Part shown: positions 30,095 to 38,948 of the stretch, one piece after another
Numbering within the stretch: position 1 is the first letter of the stretch
How the letters are laid out: each line of letters starts with the position of its first letter
Assembly (NCBI RefSeq): GCF_007018905.1
Contig: NZ_CP041402.1
Span: 4,576,001-4,640,000, forward strand
Origin: Tardiphaga sp. vice304
Lineage (GTDB): Bacteria > Pseudomonadota > Alphaproteobacteria > Rhizobiales > Xanthobacteraceae
DNA length: 64,000 bases
Direction of reading: 5' to 3'
Translations under genes and position numbers: made by a program
The notes under the pieces: generated by a model
Databases searched by the model: none
Told to the model about the DNA's origin: nothing
Seen by the model: the letters and a program-made list of their open reading frames with translations, nothing else

Positions 30095-31258
30095 ATGAAG
30101 ACCCCCGTGGTCTGGGTTACCGCGACGCTGACGGCCGCGATCGTAATCACCCTGAGTTTCCTGATCGCCACCACGTCGCGTGGCGAGACGATTGCGTTCG
30201 CCTCCTCGGCCGGCCGCCTCGAGGTGCAGACGGTGGCCTCCGGACTGGTCGATCCATGGGCGCTGGCGTTGCTGCCGGATGGCCGCATGCTGGTGACCGA
30301 GCGCCCCGGGCGGATGCGCCTGGTAACGTCGCAGGGCCAGCTGTCCTCGCCGCTGAAAGGCGTGCCGGCGGTCTGGGCCAGCGGCCAGGGCGGGCTGCTC
30401 GACGTCATCACCGACCGCGGCTTCGCTGAGAACAACACCGTATACTTCTGCTATTCCGAGCGCAGCGGCAGCGGCGGACGCACCGCGGTGGCGCGCGGCC
30501 GGCTGGTCGACGGCACGGCACCCGCGCTCGACCAGGTGCAGGTGATCTTTCGCCAGGATGGCCCGCTGTCGTCCGGCAGCCATTATGGCTGCCGGATCGT
30601 GCAGGCCAGTGACGGCAACCTGTTCGTCACGCTCGGCGACCATTTCAGCTTCCGCGACGAGGCACAGAACCTCGGCAATCATCTCGGCAAGCTGATCCGC
30701 ATCGCGCCCGATGGCCAGGTACCGAAAGACAATCCCTTCGTCGGCCGCGACGGCGCGAAGCCCGAGATCTGGAGCTACGGCCACCGCAATCCGCAGAGCC
30801 TCGCCACCAACCCGGCCAACGGCGAACTGTGGGAGATCGAGCACGGCCCGCGCGGCGGCGACGAGGTCAACATCATCGGCCGGGCCAAGAACTACGGCTG
30901 GCCGGTCATCGGCTTCGGCATCGACTATTCCGGTGCCAAAATACACGAGGCCACGGCGAAGGACGGCATGGAGCAGCCGATCAAATATTGGGTGCCATCG
31001 ATCGCGCCTTCCGGCATGGCGTTCTATACCGGCGAGCTGTTTCCGGCCTGGCGCGGCAGCCTGTTCACCGGCGCGCTCGGCGGCCAGATGCTGGTGCGGC
31101 TGTCGTTGCAGGGCAACGCCGTGACCGGCGAAGAGCGCCTATTGCGAAATCTCAACGAGCGCATCCGAGACGTCCGGCAGGGACCGGACGGCGCGCTCTA
31201 TCTGCTGACGGATAGTTCCGCGGGGCGGATTCTTCGCGTGGTGCCGGCGAAGTGGTAG
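30095..31258 (+). CDS. PQQ-dependent sugar dehydrogenase (soluble GSDH / Asd type)
   Basis: 387 aa. N-terminal hydrophobic segment (residues 5-27) exports it. Six-bladed propeller: [98 protein letters not shown] (His and Arg contacts to PQQ), [16 protein letters not shown]. Family oxidises aldoses in the periplasm. A soluble GSDH contains PQQ and calcium; no pqq genes are in the window. Ends before a repeat. Confidence 0.9.
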   Translation: MKTPVVWVTATLTAAIVITLSFLIATTSRGETIAFASSAGRLEVQTVASGLVDPWALALLPDGRMLVTERPGRMRLVTSQGQLSSPLKGVPAVWASGQGGLLDVITDRGFAENNTVYFCYSERSGSGGRTAVARGRLVDGTAPALDQVQVIFRQDGPLSSGSHYGCRIVQASDGNLFVTLGDHFSFRDEAQNLGNHLGKLIRIAPDGQVPKDNPFVGRDGAKPEIWSYGHRNPQSLATNPANGELWEIEHGPRGGDEVNIIGRAKNYGWPVIGFGIDYSGAKIHEATAKDGMEQPIKYWVPSIAPSGMAFYTGELFPAWRGSLFTGALGGQMLVRLSLQGNAVTGEERLLRNLNERIRDVRQGPDGALYLLTDSSAGRILRVVPAKW

Positions 31259-31293
31259 TTCGTCGGCGGATACTATAAGCCACAAACTTTGCC

Positions 31294-31408
31294 GTCATCC
31301 TGAGGCGCCGTCGCGAAGCGGCGGCCTCGAAGGATGCGCCGCAAGCGCCATCGCCCGTGGCCCCTATCCTTCGAGGCTCGCCCTTTCGGGCGAGCACCTC
31401 AGGATGAC
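31294..31408. repeat. Dispersed palindromic repeat, GTCATCCTGAGG family
   Basis: Ends GTCATCCTGAGG and CCTCAGGATGAC are reverse complements; inner parts CCTCGAAGGAT / ATCCTTCGAGG also pair and CTCGCCCTTTCGGGCGAG forms a hairpin. It lies between the convergent sugar dehydrogenase and PRISE reductase genes. Confidence 0.85.
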
Positions 31409-31429
31409 GGTGACGGTGTTTGCTGTGAT

Positions 31430-32491
31430 CTACGGAATGATCTTCTCTGACCGCAGCCGCACAAACAGCTCGAAGAAGCTGTCTTCGGTCGGCTGATAGT
31501 CGAGAAAGCCGAGCTTGCGGCTCTTGCCCATGTCGGTGACGACCTCGATCGGCCGGCCAAGATCGGCGTCGGTGTGCCATGCCGACGACACCACGCCGAG
31601 ATCGCTCTCCGCCAGGCCATGCTTCTTCGCGATGTCGGCCCAGACCGGGGCTGCGTCGGCGAGTTGCGTTTCCAGCGGCGTCACCTTGTCCGGGAACGGG
31701 GCCGCCTCGATGCCGAACCATTCGGCAATCCGCGGCCACATCCAGCTCCAGCGAAATACGTCGCCATTGACGACGTTGAAGGCCTGGTTGCGCGCGGCCT
31801 CGGTGGTCGAGGCCCAGGCGAGGTGCTTCGCCAGCAGCCGCGCATCGGTCATGTCGGTGAGCCCATTCCACTGCATCGCCGAACCCGGAAACACGAAGGG
31901 GCGCCCCGTGGCCTTGCAGATCGTGGCATAGACCGCGAGCGTGACGCCCATGTTCATCGCATTGCCGACGGCATAGCCGATGATGGTGTGCGGCCGGTGC
32001 ACGCTCCATCCGAAGCCGTCGCGCTTCGCCGCGCCGAACACTTCGTCTTCCTGCGCATAGTAGAAGTTTTCAACTTCCAGCCGCGGCTGCTCCTCGCGGA
32101 ACGGCGTCGCCGGCAGCGTGCCCTTGCCATAGGCCTCGAACGGTCCGAGGTAGTGTTTCAATCCCGTCACCAGCGCGACGTGCTGCACCGATTTGCCCGG
32201 CGACAGCGCGTCGAGCAGGTTGCGCACCATGGCGCCGTTGACCTTGATGTTCTCGGCTTCCGTATTCTGCCGCATCCAGGTGGTGAGAAAGACATGGCTG
32301 GGCCGGACCTCGGCCAACGCCGTGCGCAGCGAGCCGGGATCGAGCAGGTCGGCCGCAACCGCCGTTACGCCGTCGATGGCCGACGGCCGCCTTGCAAGGC
32401 CGTGGACATTCCACCCCTTGCCGACCAGATGCCGCGCGAGATTGTTGCCGACGATGCCGCTGGCACCGACCACGAGTGCTGAATGTGTCAT
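31430..32491 (-). CDS. PRISE-type NAD(P)-dependent reductase (SDR superfamily)
   Basis: 353 aa. Rossmann motif VVGASGIVGNNLARHL, then LTTWMRQNTEAENIKVNGAM, ALVTGLKHYLGPFEAYG and FYYAQEDEVFGAA, the hallmarks of progesterone 5-beta-reductase / iridoid-synthase-like (PRISE) proteins. In place of the SDR YxxxK dyad, PRISE proteins use a Lys and Tyr; K in GLKHY and Y in FYYAQED are the likely pair. They reduce activated enones. Single gene; natural substrate unknown. Confidence 0.85.
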   Translation of the reverse strand: MTHSALVVGASGIVGNNLARHLVGKGWNVHGLARRPSAIDGVTAVAADLLDPGSLRTALAEVRPSHVFLTTWMRQNTEAENIKVNGAMVRNLLDALSPGKSVQHVALVTGLKHYLGPFEAYGKGTLPATPFREEQPRLEVENFYYAQEDEVFGAAKRDGFGWSVHRPHTIIGYAVGNAMNMGVTLAVYATICKATGRPFVFPGSAMQWNGLTDMTDARLLAKHLAWASTTEAARNQAFNVVNGDVFRWSWMWPRIAEWFGIEAAPFPDKVTPLETQLADAAPVWADIAKKHGLAESDLGVVSSAWHTDADLGRPIEVVTDMGKSRKLGFLDYQPTEDSFFELFVRLRSEKIIP

Positions 32492-32556
32492 GAATTTCCT
32501 TGAAAGAGCTTCGCTCTATATGGGCATCGGTGCAGCCAAGGCCAGCAACATGGCGA

Positions 32557-32913
32557 TCACGACCATTTGTGGAAGATAAAAAACGCGCCGAGCGCGATGA
32601 AGGCGAAGCCGAGCGCGTGATTCCAGCCAAGCGGTTCTTTGAGGTACAGAACCGAAAACGCCGCGAATACGACCAGCGTGATCACCTCCTGCATCGTCTT
32701 CAACTGCGCGGCGTTATAGACCTCGCTGCCCCAGCGATTGGCCGGCACCGCCAGCCAGTATTCGAAGAACGCGATGCCCCAGCTCACCATGATGACCAGC
32801 GGCAGCGAGGCGCCCTTGAACTTCAGATGGCCGTACCAGGCGAAGGTCATGAACACGTTCGAGGCAAACAGCATCAGGATCGGCAGCACTAGCGGCGGAA
32901 TGGTGAATGGCAT
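32557..32913 (-). CDS. DMT/DUF486 family small membrane protein
   Basis: 118 aa starting at ATG 32913 with AAAGGACGCC upstream. Four hydrophobic spans (PPLVLPILMLFASNVFMTFAWY; LPLVIMVSWGIAFFEYWLAV; MQEVITLVVFAAFSVLYLKE; HALGFAFIALGAFFIF) and the PANRWGS loop identify DUF486, a small relative of drug/metabolite transporters. Substrate unknown. Located 65 bp after the PRISE gene start, same strand. Confidence 0.87.
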   Translation of the reverse strand: MPFTIPPLVLPILMLFASNVFMTFAWYGHLKFKGASLPLVIMVSWGIAFFEYWLAVPANRWGSEVYNAAQLKTMQEVITLVVFAAFSVLYLKEPLGWNHALGFAFIALGAFFIFHKWS

Positions 32914-33112
32914 CGGCGTCCTTTCAATCGGCGGCAACGCCGTAGCTCGGGCGCGGGTTCCGCAGGACTTGACCACAGCCGTTACAATAATCCCGAAAAT
33001 CCGACGCATTCACCGGCACAATTCTTAACGGTAACAAAAAGCAACTCTGGGCGATTCGGAAATGAGGCGTCATCGTGCAGTTCTTGTCTGTGAGACAGAC
33101 CAGGAAACGCAC

Positions 33113-33706
33113 ATGCAGTTCGACTGGACCTTGCTTTTCCACCCTGCTCTGGCCACGGCGTTCGCGCTGTTTGCCGTCGTCGGCGGTGCCGTCGCCATTC
33201 GAAACCGCCTGCTGAAGGCGCGACAGCGCGACCTCGAGCGCCGTGCCACCGCCGACAGATTGTCCGCCGCGCTTGACCGGATCGACATCGGAGTCGTGCT
33301 GCTCAATGCCGACACCCGCGCCGAATTCATCAACCGCGCCTTCCGCGCGCAATTCCGCCTGCCCGACGCCAAGGCCGACAGCAAGCCGCCGCTGATCGCG
33401 CTGATGTATCACTGCCGCGACAACCACGCGTTCGAACTGCCGGAAGACGAGGTCGAAGGCTTCGTGGCCAGCCGCGTCGAAATGATCCGCGCCGGCGACC
33501 CGACGCCGATGAATCTGCGCCTCGCCAATGGTGAGGTGCTGCGGCTGAGCTGCACCGCGCTGCCCGATGGCGGCCGCATGCTGAGTTGCACGCCGGTCAC
33601 CGACCTGGTCCGGCGCAACGATGACCGCGCTCACCGCGATCATTATCTGTCGGTCCGCGACACCGGCGATCTGTTCGCCGAACGCCATCTGGATGCGGCG
33701 GAGTAA
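33113..33706 (+). CDS. Membrane-anchored PAS-domain protein
   Basis: 197 aa from ATG 33113 (AGGAAACGCAC upstream; a longer start at 33062 is less well placed). One N-terminal membrane span (TAFALFAVVGGAVAI), a short coiled stretch RQRDLERRATADRLSAALDRI, then a PAS-7-like fold (IGVVLLNADTRAEFINRAFRAQF to LSCTALPDGGRMLSCTPVTDLV). There is no output domain, so it may be a sensor that signals by interaction or a truncated kinase. Not linked to a two-component gene here. Confidence 0.75.
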   Translation: MQFDWTLLFHPALATAFALFAVVGGAVAIRNRLLKARQRDLERRATADRLSAALDRIDIGVVLLNADTRAEFINRAFRAQFRLPDAKADSKPPLIALMYHCRDNHAFELPEDEVEGFVASRVEMIRAGDPTPMNLRLANGEVLRLSCTALPDGGRMLSCTPVTDLVRRNDDRAHRDHYLSVRDTGDLFAERHLDAAE

Positions 33707-33712
33707 AAAGCT

Positions 33713-33834
33713 GTCATTCCGGGATGCAGCAGACGGCGGAGCCGGCTGATGCAGGCCCGGAATCTCGAGATGTTCTGCAAAATATCTTGAGGTTCCGGGT
33801 TCGCTCGAGCTTCGCTCTCGCGCCCCGGAATGAC
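33713..33834. repeat. Dispersed palindromic repeat, GTCATTCCGGG family, copy 1
   Basis: Ends GTCATTCCGGG and CCCGGAATGAC are reverse complements. The internal TTGAGGTTCCGGGTTCGCTC is shared almost exactly with the copy at 52196-52321. It follows the PAS gene stop by 6 bp. Confidence 0.85.
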
Positions 33835-33948
33835 AACTTAGAGCTCTCGAAGTTGATAACCTCCCCCGTCATTTCCACGTCATCCGGCGCGGCTAGCTTC
33901 CGCTCCGCACCCTGCGGCTGCCCCCCGTCGCCGGCGGGATGCGCTTCA

Positions 33949-33990
33949 GCGGTCCCCGTCAGTTGCCGCGCTGACCGGGGCCGTTTTTTT
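33949..33990 (+). terminator. Intrinsic terminator before plsC-like gene
   Basis: CGGTCCCC-GTCAG and CTGAC-CGGGGCCG form a near-perfect stem followed by TTTTTTT. It would end plus-strand transcription coming from the PAS gene. Confidence 0.7.
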
Positions 33991-34022
33991 GCCTGCCCCG
34001 CGCGGCGCTGTATAAGCAGGTC

Positions 34023-34871
34023 ATGATCCGCTTCGCCTTTGCTCTTGCCGCCCTTGCCATCGTCATCCTGGTGCTGGTGCCGTTCCAGTGGCTCGGCCTC
34101 GCGCTGGGCTGGCCGATCCAGCGCCGCATCCCGCATCTGTTCCACCGCGCCTTCTGCCGCCTCGCCGGCGTCCGCATCCGCGAGGTCGGCACCCGCACGG
34201 CGGACACGCCGGTGCTGATCCTCGCCAATCACGTCTCCTGGCTCGACATCTGCGTGATCGGCGCACTCGCGCCGGTGGTGTTCATCGCCAAGAGCGAGGT
34301 CGCGACCTGGCCGGTGTTCGGCTTTCTGGCGCGGCTGCAGCGCACCATCTTCATCGAGCGCGAGCGCCGGCAGAAGACCGGCGCGGCCACGCAGGAAATC
34401 GGCGACCGGTTGCTGGGTGGCGACGCCGTGGTGTTGTTCGCCGAGGGCACCTCGAGCGACGGCATCCGCATCCTGCCGTTTCGCTCGGCGCTGATCGGCG
34501 CCGTGCATCACGCGCTCGGCGAGTCCGTGCATCACAACGAGATCATCGTGCAGCCGCTGTCGCTGGCCTATGTCGGCTTCGGCGGTTTGCCTGTGGGCCG
34601 GGCGCTACGCGACAATGTGGCATGGTATGGCGACGCGGACCTGATCCCGCATTTCATCGGCATTTTGAAAGCCGGTGCTACCGACATCACCGTGACCTGG
34701 GGCGAAGCCACCGCCTACGACATGAGCGCCGACCGCAAGGCGATCGCGCGCGAGGCCGAACGCAGCGTGCGGCGGATGACCTCGGCCGCGCTGCGTGCCG
34801 GCGCGCCGAAGCAAGCCGCGTTGCCCGCGCCGGAGCAGGCCGCTGCGGACGCCACCCCTGCGGTCGCCTGA
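34023..34871 (+). CDS. 1-acyl-sn-glycerol-3-phosphate acyltransferase family protein
   Basis: 282 aa. N-terminal membrane span (FALAALAIVILVLVPFQWLG). Catalytic NHVSWLD (HX4D) near residue 77, FIERERR, and the glycerol-P motif FAEGTSSDGIRILPFRSAL near 142. This is the PlsC/LPLAT fold that adds an acyl chain to lysophosphatidate or, in some rhizobial relatives, ornithine lipids (OlsA). OlsB is not adjacent, so PlsC-like is the cautious call. The C-terminal tail is Ala-rich. Confidence 0.88.
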   Translation: MIRFAFALAALAIVILVLVPFQWLGLALGWPIQRRIPHLFHRAFCRLAGVRIREVGTRTADTPVLILANHVSWLDICVIGALAPVVFIAKSEVATWPVFGFLARLQRTIFIERERRQKTGAATQEIGDRLLGGDAVVLFAEGTSSDGIRILPFRSALIGAVHHALGESVHHNEIIVQPLSLAYVGFGGLPVGRALRDNVAWYGDADLIPHFIGILKAGATDITVTWGEATAYDMSADRKAIAREAERSVRRMTSAALRAGAPKQAALPAPEQAAADATPAVA

Positions 34872-34963
34872 GGCTGCAGCACAGCGGCCATGAGGCGCTG
34901 CGGCTTGCCGCAATCTGGACCACGGGCGATAAAGCGGTCCCATCTTTTCGGACAGGACCCTTC

Positions 34964-35905
34964 ATGCAAATTCGCAATCTCGGCGGCTCCGGCCTGCGCG
35001 TCTCCGCGGTCGGCCTCGGCTGCAACAATTTCGGCCAGCGCACCGATCTCGAAACCTCGCGCAAGGTGATCCACAAGGCGATCGACCTCGGCATCACTTT
35101 GTTCGACACTGCCGACATCTATGCCGGCATGGGCGGCTCTGAGACCGTGCTCGGCCAGGTGCTCGGCGACCGCCGCAAAGACATCGTGCTCGCCACCAAG
35201 TTCTGCAAGCCGATGGCCACCGACGGCAGCAAGCAGGGCGCGTCGCGCCGCTACATCATGAGCGCGGTGGAAGCCAGCCTGAAGCGGCTCAACACCGATT
35301 ACATCGACCTCTACCAGCAGCACGATTACGATCCGCTGACGCCGATCGAGGAGACACTGCGCGCGCTCGACGATCTCGTCCGCCAGGGCAAGGTGCGCTA
35401 CATCGGCAACTCGAACTTCCCGGCCTGGCGTCTGGCGCAAGCCGAGATGACCGCGCGCGGCATCGGCACCTCGCCGTTCGTGTCGTGCCAGGACGAATAC
35501 AGCCTCGTGGTGCGCGACATCGAGAAGGACCTGCTGCCGGCCGCGCAGCATTTCAACCTCGGCCTGCTGCCGTTCTTCCCGCTGGCCTCGGGCCTGCTCA
35601 CCGGCAAGTATCAACCCGGCGCAGCGCCGCCGGAAGGCAGCCGCTTCGCGATCGCGCCCGCCTTACGCGACCGCTCGGTCAATCCGCGCAACGAGGCCAT
35701 CGTGGCCAGGCTCGATGCCTTCGTGAAAGCGCGCGGCCACACCATGCTGGAGCTCGCCTTCTCCTGGCTCGCGGCACGACCGCAAGTATCGAGCGTCATC
35801 GCCGGCGCCACGCGCGTCGAGCAGATCGAGCAGAACGTGAAAGCGATCGAGTGGACGATCAGTGCCGAGGACATGGCGGAAATCGACAAGATCACGCTGG
35901 GATAG
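34964..35905 (+). CDS. Aldo/keto reductase
   Basis: 313 aa from ATG 34964 (AGGACCCTTC upstream). TIM-barrel: opening MQIRNLGGSGLRVSAVGLGC, catalytic tetrad residues D and Y in FDTADIYAG, K in LATKFCK, H in LYQQHDYD, and the NADPH loop near VIAGATRVEQIEQNV. Reduces carbonyls with NADPH. Similar to the AKR11/12 groups (general stress and sugar reductases). 92 bp after plsC-like stop, same strand; may be cotranscribed. Confidence 0.93.
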   Translation: MQIRNLGGSGLRVSAVGLGCNNFGQRTDLETSRKVIHKAIDLGITLFDTADIYAGMGGSETVLGQVLGDRRKDIVLATKFCKPMATDGSKQGASRRYIMSAVEASLKRLNTDYIDLYQQHDYDPLTPIEETLRALDDLVRQGKVRYIGNSNFPAWRLAQAEMTARGIGTSPFVSCQDEYSLVVRDIEKDLLPAAQHFNLGLLPFFPLASGLLTGKYQPGAAPPEGSRFAIAPALRDRSVNPRNEAIVARLDAFVKARGHTMLELAFSWLAARPQVSSVIAGATRVEQIEQNVKAIEWTISAEDMAEIDKITLG

Positions 35906-36264
35906 TTGCGCACTTTCTTCCCTCTCCCCTTGTGGCAGAGGGTGGATCGACCGCGCAGCGGTCGAAACGGGTGAGGGGTAGTGATGCGCTCCGAGCCCAA
36001 AGCCCCCTCATCCGACGCGGACTAACGTCCGCGCCACCTTCTCCCACAGGGGGAGAAGGAAAAAGAAAGCAGCAAGCGTAGGGCGCAATAGCGACGCGCA
36101 GTCCCCCACTCACGACACGGCGGCGGATTACGCTTCGCTAATCCGCCCTGCCCATGCCATCCGCTGTGCGGAATATCCGTCCTCGACCAATGACTTAAAA
36201 GCCATTGTGACTTCGCGACTCCTGTGTCAGCGTGCGTGAAAATATAAAACACGGGGAAGAACTG
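35906..36264. other. Intergenic region of 359 bp: two repeat elements
   Basis: Holds the large palindromic element 35917-36061 and a second perfect 9-bp hairpin at 36122-36147 (GGCGGATTA, loop CGCTTCGC, TAATCCGCC), another dispersed proteobacterial palindrome. The remaining 36150-36264 is the upstream region of the small membrane protein gene. Confidence 0.65.
35917..36061. repeat. Dispersed palindromic repeat, CTCCCC family, full copy 3
   Basis: Outer arms CCTCTCCCCTTGTGG and CCACAGGGGGAGAAGG, inner hairpins GACCGCGCAGCGGTC and GCGGACTAACGTCCGC, same plan as 10911-11051 and 25943-26080 with different inner bases. Compensatory variation of this kind suggests selection on folding. Confidence 0.85.
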
Positions 36265-36471
36265 ATGCCTGATATCCTGAAGATGGATGAATTGCTCGCG
36301 ATCCATGAACAGAACCGTAGCTCCACCCCCCCTCGTGTTGCAGTGCGGCCGGCGCGTAATGCCGCTGTGATGAAGTGGTCCATCATCGGTCTCGGCACCA
36401 TGTTCTATGCCGTGCCGGCGCTCGCGATGATCGGTTACGCCTTCTGGGTCGCGGCCAACCTCAACAAGTAA
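36265..36471 (+). CDS. Small single-span membrane protein, 68 aa
   Basis: ATG 36265 follows GGGGAAGAACTG. Polar N-terminus (MPDILKMDELLAIHEQNRSS) then basic VRPARNAAVMK and one helix (WSIIGLGTMFYAVPALAMIGYAFWVAANL). No family recognised. It stands alone between repeats; coding is supported by the ribosome site and the clean topology. Confidence 0.6.
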   Translation: MPDILKMDELLAIHEQNRSSTPPRVAVRPARNAAVMKWSIIGLGTMFYAVPALAMIGYAFWVAANLNK

Positions 36472-36480
36472 TGCGCAGGA

Positions 36481-36578
36481 TGGCCGAAGGCGCATTTGCG
36501 CCGTGCCCACCACCGTTCCACGCTGAACCGCGGCGGGCACTCCCGACCGCGCGCGGCGCGATCGGGCTTTGCCCACCC
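36481..36578. repeat. Degenerate copy of the GTGCCCACC repeat family
   Basis: CGTGCCCACC and GGCGGGCAC pair across about 20 bases, and GGGCTTTGCCCACCC follows, parts also present in the element at 57258-57390. The copy is eroded. Confidence 0.45.
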
Positions 36579-36684
36579 GGCGGGATCGCCTCGATTGCGA
36601 CCCACGGCATGGACCGCGGCGCGGTTTTGCCGGAAGGTGAGCTGCCGCCGCAACGGCGGGCGAATCATCGTTCCGGGGATTGCC

Positions 36685-37125
36685 ATGTCATCATCCGCTT
36701 TGCGTAACGCACTCGTCGCCGCCACCCTGGCCATCGCCAGCCTCGGGGTTTCCTCCGTTGCGCGCGCCGACAGCGGCACCATTCGCATCAATGTGCTGAA
36801 GGGCGGCTGGTTCATCGGTGCGTCCGGCGGCTCCGGCACGCTGACGTTTCGCGGCCGCACCTATCCACTGTCGATCGGCGGGCTTAGCGCCGGCCTGGTA
36901 TTCGGCGCGTCGCAGACCTACCTGTCCGGTCGCGTCAGCCGTATCAACCGACCGTCGGACGTCGCGGGCGTCTATGGCGCAGGCGGCGCGGGTGCCGCGA
37001 TCGGCCGCGGCGTCAGCGCCATCGTGCTCGCCAACGAGAAAGGCGCCGTGCTCGAACTCTCCGGCCGGCAGACCGGGTTGATGGTCAATGCCGATCTCAG
37101 CGGTCTGGCGATCTCGCTGAAGTAG
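36685..37125 (+). CDS. Exported hypothetical protein, Gly-rich
   Basis: 146 aa from ATG 36685. Signal peptide about 29 residues ending SVARADS. Mature part GTIRINVLKGGWFIGASGGSG, LTFRGRTYPLSIGGLSAGLVFGASQ, VYGAGGAGAAIGRGVSAIVLAN, VLELSGRQTGLMVNADLSGLAISLK: Gly-rich repeats of short hydrophobic segments, similar in style to YSC84/SYLF lipid-binding or EipA-like envelope proteins, but I cannot assign a family. Convergent with the Met-rich protein gene. Confidence 0.65.
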   Translation: MSSSALRNALVAATLAIASLGVSSVARADSGTIRINVLKGGWFIGASGGSGTLTFRGRTYPLSIGGLSAGLVFGASQTYLSGRVSRINRPSDVAGVYGAGGAGAAIGRGVSAIVLANEKGAVLELSGRQTGLMVNADLSGLAISLK

Positions 37126-37137
37126 ACCCGGCAGCTC

Positions 37138-37225
37138 GTAGCCCGGATGGAGCGTAGCGCAATCCGGGGCCCGCGTTTCAGCACCAGCGATTTTCCCGGA
37201 TTTCGCTGCGCTCCATCCGGGCTAC
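37138..37225. repeat. Dispersed palindromic repeat, GTAGCCCGGATG family
   Basis: Ends GTAGCCCGGATGGAGCG and CGCTCCATCCGGGCTAC are exact reverse complements; inner CAATCCGGG / CCCGGATTT also pair. Located 12 bp after the stop, between convergent genes. Confidence 0.88.
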
Positions 37226-37236
37226 GATTGCAGAGC

Positions 37237-37269
37237 GAAAAGCCCGGCGGGGTGACCGCCGGGCTTTTG
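37237..37269. terminator. Bidirectional terminator between convergent genes
   Basis: AAAAGCCCGGCGG, loop GGTGA, CCGCCGGGCTTTT: T-runs on both strands. It serves the Met-rich protein gene (minus) and probably the Gly-rich gene (plus). Confidence 0.85.
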
Positions 37270-37294
37270 CTTGCTGCGATGCGGGACGGGTCGG

Positions 37295-37555
37295 TTACAT
37301 CGACGACTTCATCATCCCCATCTGCTGCGCCTTCATGTAGCTCTTGCAGGCGCCCTTCATATCGCCCTTGGACATCTGCGTATTGGCCATGGCCATCTCC
37401 TTCATCATGCCCATCTTGCCCGGACCATCCGGCATCGACGCGCCGGCGCTCATGGATTTCATCATGTTATCGCTGGTGCATTTCATCATCGCAGCAGATG
37501 CGGGGCTGCAGGCAGCGGCGATGGCAATGGTGGCGGCAGCAATCATCAACTTCAT
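37295..37555 (-). CDS. Small exported methionine-rich protein, 86 aa
   Basis: ATG 37555 follows GGGAGAGCGAAAC. Signal peptide (MKLMIAAATIAIAAACSPAS) then a mature part in which about one residue in four is Met (MMKCTSDNMMKSMSAG; KMGMMKEMAMANTQMS; MKAQQMGMMKSSM), with two Cys that probably pair. Met-rich exported proteins can bind Cu(I) or protect against oxidants. A signal-peptidase site after ASA is likely; a lipobox is not clear. Function is inference. Confidence 0.7.
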   Translation of the reverse strand: MKLMIAAATIAIAAACSPASAAMMKCTSDNMMKSMSAGASMPDGPGKMGMMKEMAMANTQMSKGDMKGACKSYMKAQQMGMMKSSM

Positions 37556-37734
37556 GTTTCGCTCTCCCAGGCGGCCCAATTGCCGCGTCAAACCAGCCGA
37601 ACTATCTCTGTCCGGTTCCAGCGGCAGCATCGTTTTCTGATATCAGCCGCTGACGTAGGAGATACGCACTGCCCGGGCATTAGGTTGCAGGGCGCGACAA
37701 ATTTGCCGGGTCCGCCTTCCATGCCGGACTGGTA

Positions 37735-38946
37735 TCAGGCGACCAGCCCCTTCGCCGGCCGCACCATCGCGCTGTCCGGGAATACGCTGTCGGCCAGCAC
37801 GCGTTCGCCGAGGCCGAGGTGGTCATGCAGCACGCCCTTGAGGATCGCGCGAAGGTCCATGGTCGGCGCGAGATCTCGGGATTCGTAAAGATCGGAGGCG
37901 CGCAGCCCCGGCCAATTCGCGATCACCCGCCCTCCGGCCACCGCGCCGCCGGCGAGCAGCGCCACGGTACCGGTGCCGTGGTCAGTGCCGGACGTGCCGT
38001 TGATCTTTGCCGTACGGCCGAATTCGGTGGCGACGACGATCACGGTGTCGCGCCAGTGGGAGCCCAGCCCGGTTTCGAACTCCGCGAGCGCGCCGTCGAG
38101 CCCGCCCAGTAATTGCGCGAGGCGTCCAACCGGGCCGCCTTCCTGCGCATGGGTGTCCCAGCCGTCGAACGCCAATGCCGCAACGCGCGGGCCGTCGTCG
38201 GCGGCCATCAATTTGGCGGCGCCGCGCGCCACCTGCTGCATCGCCGAGATCTTGACGCCGGGCACGGGCTTCATCGCGTCGCCCTTGGCGAGCTTGTCGA
38301 GTTGCAATCCCTGCGACAGCGCCGTCGCCAGCGCGGGGTCGCGATGCTGGTAGAGCTCGATCAGGCGGGCCGCGGTGTCATCGGAAGCATTCGGCAGGTT
38401 GACCGGCGACCAGCCGACGGTCGGCGCCGCGCCGCGCAAGATCAGCGGCGTGGTCGGGCCAATGGCGAGCCCCGACGAGACGCGCTCGCCGCGCGGCAGA
38501 GCGGCGATCGCGCGGTTGAGCCAGCCGGACTGCACACGGCCGGGGCCGGGGAAGCCGCTCTCCAGCGTATCCTGGCCATCGAAATGCGAGCGCTCGCGAT
38601 ACGGGGTGGCCACCGCATGCACCACGGCCGCTTTGCGCTCGCGGTACATCCGCGCGAATTGCGGCATCGACGGATGCAGGCCAAAGAACGAGTCGAGCAT
38701 AACTGCGGCATTCGGCCCGTCCTTGGCGAGCGCGATCGAACCGTGCAGTCCGGCGTAATCGGGATCGCCGATCGGCGCCACGGTAGCGAGACCGTCGAGC
38801 GCACCGCGCAGGATGATGACGACCAGCCGAGGATCACGCGCGCCCGCCGCGCGGGCGAATTTCGGGATGTAGGCCCAGGCGGCAAAGGCGGCGCCTGACA
38901 GCAGCAGCGAGCGGCGCGTCGGAAAGATCCGGGTTTCGCAATCCAT
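37735..38946 (-). CDS. DUF1501 protein, Tat-exported
   Basis: 403 aa starting MDCETRIFPTRRSLLLSGAA at 38946, 6 bases after AGGAG. The Arg pair plus hydrophobic stretch is a Tat signal. Core: LVVIILRGALDGLATVAPIGD, ERSHFDGQDTLESG, LAFDGWDTHAQEGGPVGRL, VIVVATEFGRTAKINGTSGTDHGTGTVALLAGG, a sulfatase/alkaline-phosphatase-like fold in which H and D residues could bind metal. DUF1501 nearly always pairs with DUF1800, the gene just upstream. Physiological role unknown. Confidence 0.88.
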   Translation of the reverse strand: MDCETRIFPTRRSLLLSGAAFAAWAYIPKFARAAGARDPRLVVIILRGALDGLATVAPIGDPDYAGLHGSIALAKDGPNAAVMLDSFFGLHPSMPQFARMYRERKAAVVHAVATPYRERSHFDGQDTLESGFPGPGRVQSGWLNRAIAALPRGERVSSGLAIGPTTPLILRGAAPTVGWSPVNLPNASDDTAARLIELYQHRDPALATALSQGLQLDKLAKGDAMKPVPGVKISAMQQVARGAAKLMAADDGPRVAALAFDGWDTHAQEGGPVGRLAQLLGGLDGALAEFETGLGSHWRDTVIVVATEFGRTAKINGTSGTDHGTGTVALLAGGAVAGGRVIANWPGLRASDLYESRDLAPTMDLRAILKGVLHDHLGLGERVLADSVFPDSAMVRPAKGLVA

Positions 38947-38948
38947 CG

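Larger units (their letters stand above)
33707..34022. other. Intergenic region of 316 bp: repeat plus terminator
   Basis: It holds the palindromic repeat 33713-33834 and a terminator at 33949-33990. Between them (33840-33945) no gene or known motif was seen. Confidence 0.6.
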
